From Pelecanus crispus (taxonomy: Eukaryota; Chordata; Aves; Pelecaniformes; Pelecanidae): a stretch of 64,000 nucleotides of DNA. Shown in pieces: positions 51,901 to 60,900 of the stretch (positions are counted from its first letter, which is position 1; every line of letters begins with the position of its first letter). Location: NCBI RefSeq assembly GCF_030463565.1, contig NC_134643.1, positions 126,772,309 to 126,836,308 on the forward strand, in the 5' to 3' direction. Position numbers and translations under genes: made by a program. The notes beneath the pieces were generated by a model. That model was not told the origin of the DNA. It was given only the letters and a program-made list of their open reading frames with translations, and ran no database searches.

Positions 51901-54900
51901 TTTTTCTTACTTTGCAGCTGTCCAGAAACTTAGTGGCACAGTACGGATAACAAATGTGAAATACTCTCCAGGCTTTAGCAATACAAGCGGTGAGGAATAC
52001 CAAACCTTTGCACAGCTCTTTGTTGATGAAGTAAGTGGGTAAGAAGGATGTGGTCAGTTACCAGTCTCAATGAAACCACGTGTATGACCTTTTTCCCATG
52101 AAGGCTGTAGGCCACATGTGAGTCTTACATGTGAGACCTTACACCCGTAAGGTCTGAGTCCCCCTGACTGTCTGAGACTGCAGGATGAGCTTGCAGCCGT
52201 GTTTCAGAGTGAGATCAGGATTTGGGGATTCTCTGGTGCCTCCATTTCCTCTGCTTCTCATACTCAGTTATACTGGCTTATTGATTTCCTCCAGGGATGT
52301 GGTGAAAAGTTAATGGATATTTGCAAAGTGCTCTGATATCCTTGCCCTGCACAGCAGCATATTAATGAACAGTATGATTGTTATTACCCTTTGTCGTAGT
52401 ACCTTAAGGCTGACATTTCTTATAATCATCCTTGGTTTTGTAGCCCCGTGTGTGGAAAGGGAGTGGTTTCTTGCTAAGTCACCTCTGCCCTCACTTCTAA
52501 TTAGAGTGCAGGATATCAAAGCACATTGTAATATCAGCTGTGCCTTTAATGCTCTCATAATTCTCAGGCATTGCCTTTGACAGCATTACTCTCCTAATTT
52601 CTTAGTGAATTTATCAGAAGTTTGTTCCAGCTGGTGTTTATTCAAACACACCTGTGCTTGGAAAAACCACCGGTTATGCTGGGCTGCTTTATTGTCTTCC
52701 CTACCTCCCCTTAACTGTCTGTGTTTTTAGAGGCCTTGATAACAGTGATGATAAATCCATCTCTGACAGTCATATGAATTTTCAAATCCTGCAGAAGCCT
52801 GCCCAAACTCTCACTGTGTACAGAATTACAACCTGTCACTGAAGTACAGCTGCCCGCAGTGGGGGCACTGACAGCGGCGTGTGTTCGGGCAGAGGTCAGG
52901 CCAGTGTGGAGTTAGAGGCGTCTGCAAGGAGGGAAAAGCATGATCCTTTTAGCTGTGCATGATGTTGTCTCGGCTATCACATAAGTTTCCCACTGGTCGT
53001 TACTGGTTTTCACTTTTCTGGATGTGTTAGCGGAGTAGAGCTTTCTCAGAGTTGTTTTGGCCCCAAGCTGTCACATCAGAAAACAGTCACAAAATGAGAG
53101 TGACGTGATTAGCAAAGTGAAAAGGGAACAATTCTCCACTGACCTCACTCTCATTCAGCATCACTGTCTGCCTGAGGCTATTTTGGAATAGCATAGTATT
53201 AAAATGGACTAAAATGAATACAGTTTCTTCATGAGCCATTCAGTCAGATATCTTAATCCAGAAAATAATTGATACAAATATATTTGGAAAATCTGTAAAA
53301 TGTTTACATAAAGGAACTAAAGTAAGTGTTTGTGTCAGTTTTACCCAGTTCTCAAAGTTTCAGGCAGAAGATGATCACTTGTGATTATAAGGAGCTAACT
53401 CCTTTTTCCAGCACACCGGTTTTGTGGGTCAGCCAGCGAGATGAGTTAGTGTTGATTCCATCTACCTCCTAGCCACTGTATATAGGCTATAGTATCATAG
53501 CTACTGTACATGGCAAAATATGTTGTGAGTGTTTTATTACAAATGTTGTGTTTTTAGATGTCAAAGAAAAGGGAGTGTAGGAAAACAAAAATATCTGCGT
53601 GTTTTCTTTTCAGGTTATAAGGGCCAGAAATTGATCCTTTAAAGTAAGTGAAGAAAGTTTCATGGGCTTTAAAAGCACTGTCAGGTTCCAGTTAAATAAA
53701 GTTTGCCAGAGATATTTTTTTTAAAACCCTTAGGAGTCACTATCTGCAATTGAGAGGATTTATAAATCCTAATGTGTATAATGCTCTTTAGCATAGAGCT
53801 GCCCCAGCACTTAAGTGCCATGCGGTTTAATTGGCAGCACAGCAAATGGAAATACCGGCCTTTAAATAACGTGTAGATGAGAATGCGGTAAAAACTTGAT
53901 GTGACAACTTGCACTGTCATTGCCCAGGCTAGTTTCACCATCCTGCTTGCAATGCAACTGAAAAACAACATAGCTAAGGGCAGGAGAGTATTTAGTCTTC
54001 TTGGGTTTTGCTCAGCCTGTCTTTTGCAATAGCCAAGAACAACATCATGGCAGCGAGGGCTTGTTCTCAAGAAAATGAATCAGGAAAGCAAAAGGTTTGA
54101 ATTGAAAATGCATTCACTGAGGTGCATTAAATTCCTGAGTGGAAAAGGTTGTTTTGAATTTGGGTGTCTTAAACTTAACTGGTTGACAAAAAGTGTGAAA
54201 CTAATAAATGATACTGCCTTATCAAGGTGAACCCCTCATTTGGAAGTGACGGAGCCTTTGTTTGATGTAGCTTAATGCACGTAAAATGATTGCAGTTAAA
54301 GCTATCTGAATGTGGAATGAGTGTTGATACAGGGATTAAGGCCGTTTCATTACTGCAGTATAATTTCACTCCTTTTTTTAATTTGAGTTTATCCCCAATT
54401 TGGGACATCCTTAAAGCTGGTGTTGGTGGTGGCTGGGCAGATTTGTGCTCTAGTACCTTCTCTCTGAAGGTGCAGCCAAAGCACGAACAGTGGGGAGGGC
54501 TTTCTTTCTCTTTCAGTGAAAAAACAGGCTTCATGTAGAGTTCTGTTCAAATTAATGTACCTTTTACTTACTTATTTCCAGTTTCCAGACTGCCAGTACA
54601 TTCCCTGATCTGCTGGCCATGCAGGCTTCTGTGCAGGTACCCACAATAGCTCCAATAAGCTGCTGACATTTTGCCTGGGACCTATGGCTGGGTGGTCCCA
54701 GAAAACCCACCAAACATGCCACAGCCACTCATGGGGTGAGCCTGGCTGCCTGACCCTGACACTTTCCTTTTGCTCAAAAAACCTACTGGCCTTTCCCATC
54801 CCATTAAAACAGTTCTAGTGCAGCTTCTGGCCCTGAACTTGGACTTTATCTGCCTCCTGTTTTTTTGCCCGAGTAAGGGACATTCCCTTCCCTCGATGCT

Positions 54901-57900
54901 GGGTGTTAATTTTGCTCATGTTCTCTCCTTTTCTTGTGGCTTGTCTTCTGGCATACCAATTTCTCCTGGTCTGGCATTGCTAGTGTTCCCTTTGTGTGCT
55001 GCAGAAATTGTAGATACAATGATGGATCCCAAGATAATTTATTTGTCTAGTAAGAAAACCTCATACTCAAAGGTATTATATATTGAATATTTCCTTCTAA
55101 AAAGTTCACTCTTTCTTTTACTTTTTTCCTAGCCCCACTTCATCAACCATTATTTTGATAACCTAGGGTGTGGTACCTGTTGTGAAATCACATAGCCTTC
55201 AGGATAAAGGGTTTTGTAGTGTCACCTAGTGGCTAAATACATACACAGGGAATGTCCCCCGACACTTTTCAATCTCTGAGTCCTGCTTTGTGAGGAAAAA
55301 CATGAATAAGGACAGAAACAGACCAACCAACCAAAAAAAAAAGCACAGACAAAAAAATTTTCCCAAGCCTTAGGTAAAAAGAAGCACCGATAAAACAAAA
55401 TCTTCAGGACATAGATGAGAAGGGACTACTGGTGAAATTGGGGATGGGCTAAGAGGATGTCACGGATGTGTGTATTTAATATCCAGAAGTTCAGACAAAA
55501 ACTACAAAAGATGAAACCTTAGGGCTGACCTCCAACTTTTCAGTACATGCTTGTGAAACAGCAGAAAGAGAGAGGAGAAGGGGCCCAAAAGCCCCCTGGC
55601 TTGGTGAAATGGGAGATTTGGGGGCTGGCAAGGACAGCCTGCGGTCTGCCCAGGCTTTTGTAGGGAAGTTAGCTCTTTCCATCCTCCCAGTTGTGCCTGC
55701 GTGCCCCATGGGGCACTGCAAGGTTTGCTGTGGGGGACTTCCAGGTGCGTGGGAGCCTATTTCCAGGTGCATGCAGGGGGTTTACCTTTCCACCGAGTGC
55801 ATGCAACACACATCAGCTCTGGTGACTCAGAAAAGGACTGCAGCATGCCTGCAAAATCTGGGACCATCTGCAGAGCTGGATAATACATAGCGGGCAAGTA
55901 GTTAGGGGCTGGGTAACATACAGCAGGCAGGTAAGTCAGGCTTGGCAAGTAGGTGCGCAAGAGCTGTGGTCACCTCGGAGAATCCAGCACAAAATGTGTG
56001 ATGTCTGTGTGTGGGTGCAAGAGAAATGAGGCTGCTTCTCCCATCGGCTCCCACCGCCTAACCCTTGCCTTGGCTCTTCCCTGGGCTTCCCCTGGTAGGA
56101 GTCACCACCTGCACCCCTGAGCATTACACCACTGACATAAGCTCTGCCTTAAACTCATGGCTGAAATCCAGCCCTGCTGCTCCAGATATTTCCTGCAGGA
56201 GACGTGTAGAGGAAGAAGGGGTTGGAGGTGACCGCAGCGTAGCCCCTGCCTGCCCCCTTAATTCTGTGGAAAGTTGAGCTAGGGAAGGAAGTGAGTGGTG
56301 TACCCTAAAGAGAGGGCCTAAAGCAGAGCAAGGTGCTGGGACAGAGGTGTGACTCTCCTGCGCTGGCCGGCGATGTGCCAGCTCTCACCTGGGCCAAGTG
56401 CTTCTTGTCTGGCCCTTATGGTGTGGTTGCTCTGCTGCTCTGTGTATTCCTCCTTGCTGGCATCTCCTAGGAGCCCGAGAGCCATGGGAGGGCAAAGGCA
56501 AAGAGCAAGTGTGCTGAGAAATCACAAAAATTTAGGCATTTCTGTGGCTGTTTCCATCTCTCTGTGTCCTGCATTGAAGCTAGTGGCTGCTATGTAGAAG
56601 GAAGCTGTGTGTATCCCAGGCTCAGGAGGGTTGACAGGGGTGGCGTGGGATTTGTCCTTTGTGTGCTGCTGGCAGCTGTTCTCTTACTATGGACCATGCA
56701 ACTCCTGTTGCACTTTTGCTGGCAGTTTCTAAGTGCAATTTTAATACCAATAGCTCAGAACAGCCTGTACTACCTGCCTGATGCAGGCTTGAAAGTTATG
56801 TCCCACACTTTCTGTTGCTGCACTTTTTATTTGTGTGGAAGAATTTAAAAAGACTTCCCAGACACATGTGAAAGATAGTAAGAAACACAGAGGGTCTGTG
56901 AGCATCTCCTGGAGAAAGGGAGAGAAGAAAATATACAACTGTAATGGAAAAATTCAGGATGTTGATGGATGGTGTCGCGCAGCCTGTGCTTACCCTGGCA
57001 TCTAGTCTTCAGGTAATGGCTCTGCCTGCATTGTGGTTAGATGTTAGGGCAAGACCTGGCATGCAAACCTGTGTGTGTGCGTGTGTGTATGTGTGTGTGT
57101 GTGCCCTGGTTTCCCTTGGAACATGCAGGTAGGCAGGGAGCCCAGCACAGTCTTATCAGGCCCCTTGCCTGGGTGACTAGAGGAAAAGGACTGAGGGGAG
57201 CACTTGTGAATGTTTACCAGTTTCTCTTTGTGGTGAGTTTCTCAGAAATAGGTCTATATTTCTGTGTGTAATGTTTTCTCAACAAGTTTTTAAAGCTGAA
57301 TTAGTATTAGCCTTGTGTCTCGTCTGGGGTTGGTCCCATGAGATGATGCCATCTGATCTGTGTCTGCTCCTCCTGTGGCTGGTGCGGGGCCTGGAGATGA
57401 AGGGGAACAATGCTGGAAATGCAAAAGCTGTTGTACGTCTGCCCAGGCTCCTGTATCTGCCCGGGTGCCCTACCCCATGGACTGCCCACCTGTGGGAGGA
57501 GCAGGAGATGTTCCCAGGGGCAGCTGCCCGCTGGAGGCACCACCCAGCCTTGGAGGGTGGAAAAAGAAGAGGTCGAACATGCAGCCTCCGTCTGTTTGTC
57601 TCTTTGAGAGGGGTTGGTGTTTCCCTCTGAGCTGGATGGTGGAGAGGCTGAGCAGCCCAGCTGCCGCAAAGCTTCACACAGCGTTGCGTTTTCCCGTCCC
57701 ACAGAAAGCAGACCATCCTGGTCTTCAGTGTGGTAAAGGAGGCTGCTTCGGGGGCTATCATGAATAAGGCTCAGTGTTCTTTGAAGAAGGTGGCATTTTC
57801 TTTCTTAGTCTGCTATTGAATTCCAAGGTCACTGGGTACAGACGGTGAATGTTTATTTTATTGATTTCTCTAGACTGCCCTAAGTTCAGCTGTGATTTGC

Positions 57901-60900
57901 TGCTGCCATACTTTGAGGGTAGCAGTTCCTGTTCAAAACAGTATAGAGCCATCTCCTAGCCCTGCTCTTGGATTCTGAGGGAGGACTGTGAGTCAGGAAT
58001 GTGTGCCTGAATGAGAGTCAGAATTTGCAGAAGTAATGTGATATTCCCCAGGGAAGACTTTAATTAAATATTTCTGAAATCAAATTGAGGACTGACTTGA
58101 TGGGAGGTTGAGTTGTGTGGCAGTGCTGGTGGCACTGCTTCTGTTTTCTTTACCCTGGTCCAAGCATTTAAAAAGAGGGATGTTTACACTCAATGATAAG
58201 CAGGAGAATTTTGCTTATTTGCCTGGCTCTGGTGAGAAATCACCTGTGAAGAAAGGCTTGAGCGTGGTCTACTCTAAGCTGTAACATATCTGAGCTAAGG
58301 GAGCCCTCCAGGATATATATGCAGCATGGAGTATCAGGAGGCCTCTCCACTTCCATTGGCAGCTCCTCGTCTTATTGGGTTGCCCCCTCTCCCTGGAGGC
58401 ATTTTGAGAAGCAGAACATGAGAGCTTCCCTGCAGTCTCCTCCCTCCCTTGCTGTTACCAGACCTGTGCCAAATGACAGATGAGGTATCTTAATTGCTTA
58501 GCTTGTTTAATATTCATGGTTAAATATATACCATATCCTTCAGGTGCTGTAGAGTGGAAATGTTATAAAGAAAAAGGTCAATTTTCTGCTGCTTCCCTCC
58601 AGAGTATGAAGCACAGCTGTAATGCATAATGCTCTCTTCTGGGCAGTGCACAAAGCCTAAAATGGAATTGCTTCTATCTGGCCATCTCCACAGGCATTTT
58701 GTTTTTATTCCAGGTACATAAATCTCTGGCCCCTGAGGTTCTTCAGCAGGTGGATGCTGGTCTGATTAAAGTGCTGATAACGGGTATTACTAATGGGAGC
58801 ACAGTGGTAAGTTTCAATTTACTGATTGCAGAAGATGTGGATATCTACTACATCATCACCACTTTTCGTGATGCCTTTGAACACAGCTCCTATTTCACAG
58901 TTGACAAGAGCAATCTCTCCATAAACGGTAAGGAGCAGCTTGTGTCCCAATAGTTCTCCAGAGCTAGAAGGGTGATAAAGCCTATTATTAATCTGTATTC
59001 TTTGAGGTGAAAGTGTCTGTAAAACAGATGCATGAAAAGCCATTCTCTCTATATATATTGCTCCTGCTTATCCATCCAATAAGCTTTTTCAGAGAACAAC
59101 AAAAGATGAAATAAGAAGTGAGGTACTCCTAATCCAAAAGGACAAAACCAACTGGTCTTTTTGTCTATAGCTAGCATTAATTTTATAGAGAAGAAGATAT
59201 GGAGATGTTAGAAACAGTGGTCACAAATTGAGGGTTTTATAAGCTACCAGTGGAAACCCTATAGACAGACATAACTAGCTCTGTTTAAAATAATTTTGAA
59301 ACACGTTACCCTCTGCTTTGCACTGATAATTTTGCATGTGATAGAAACCTCAAGAAACAAATAAATGAACATGTGAATCCTTCTGCACTGGGAGTATGTG
59401 TTTTCCTCTCCCATCTATGTGTCAGGAGTTCAGATGAAAGTCCACACCTTACCAAAACCAGCACAAAGGCTGATTGTACAACTTCTTTTCCTTTATATGT
59501 AATTTAAGTTGTTTACAGGAAACATTAGTCTCCTAACTGCTGTTGAATTCTGTTTCACAAGTTGATGTGTCATCTCTGGAAAAGATAGCAAATTCTATAT
59601 CCTTAACATGATATGTTTGTCCAAAGAATAACATTATAAGCTGTCAATTAGAATCTCACGCAAAATGACTTCCGAAGCATGTATATGGTCTGCCCTGTAC
59701 ATTCTCTTTGCCTGTTACCCTTACAACTGTGAATCTGGAAAGTTATGTATCCCATTAATTAGTAAGATCACGACTATCTCGTGGTAGTGCTTTGTAGAGT
59801 GTGTGCCTCCCTCAAACCTGTGCTAAAACAAATGGTTTGTTTCAGGGACAGGTCCCCATAGAGCAGGTGGTTAGCGCTGCTTTCTGAGTCCCACCTATGG
59901 TGTTACATCCTTATTTGCACAGTTACAATTAGACCTTGGGGAGGCAAAGGGAAGTAAAGCGTATTTTTCCTTCCAAAAGTCAGAATTTTGGCCAGGTAAA
60001 AATTAAGAAAGGAACTAGACTGCAACTTGGACCAGTCACACAAACCTCCTGCTTCACTCATGCCCTGCATTTACTAGCCATCTCCTCAGAAGTGTTGAAT
60101 GGGGGAGGCAGTTGAGGAAGACCCTGGGGTGAGAAGCGTCCCCTCAGGCTGTTGATCAGTTTAGGAGGATAGGAGCTGTGCGGCAGGGTGCCTACATTTC
60201 AGTGAGTATCTGCTGAACATCACTGGTAGCACAGCTCCTGGGGGATTTTGTCAGTGCCCTGCAATTAGCCCTCTAGGCTGTACTGCCAGTGTCCCACCTT
60301 TTCTAGACCCAGAAGCTGCCTGACACGTACAGTAGAGTATCACATCTAAGAGGTGTAATCCACCATGATATCATGATGATACGGCCATGCTCCAGTTTCA
60401 GAACCATCACATTTTCATTTATACACTCTCCACCTTTGCCTTTTGCTTAAATATACCCAACAGATTATGATGAGTGCAAAAGCGAAGAAGATGACTGCTC
60501 CCCAGATGCATTGTGCCATAACACACTTGGGTTTTACCAGTGCAGCTGCAATGAAGGATTTGCTGATGTGCATCCAGAAAGGCCTGGAAGAAGCTGTGAA
60601 GGCAAAAAAAAAATTATTATCTAATGGCTAACTGAATGCTTAATGATCTGATCTTTATTGGATCATGGTCACACTTGCCACAGGTCTTTTGTTCATTGTT
60701 TTCAGCTGGATCCTAGTGGGAAAATCTTGCAAGGGACTTTAAGTATTTCTGACTGTAATACTCTGTGTACTATATTAATATTTAATGCTGTCTTTGTAAG
60801 GTTCTTTTAACAGTTCTGTTTTCTCATATTTGCCACTAAAATTAGATAGGATTGTCAAGATTGTCAGTTATTTTCATTAGCAGTAGCAGAGGAGACAGCA

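Larger units (their letters stand above)
52031..58713 (+). other. UMODL1 intron 14 (inside SEA 2)
   Basis: GTAAGT...TTCCAG, 6.7 kb, phase 0. It contains a diverged tandem repeat and a GT microsatellite. Open frames of 120-160 codons near 57.3-57.8 kb overlap on both strands in a GC-richer patch and look accidental. Confidence 0.65.

Noticed and set aside
57279..57767. Open frames of 119-160 codons on both strands in intron 14
   Set aside because: Mutually overlapping, with low-complexity composition and no recognisable motif or splice pattern.
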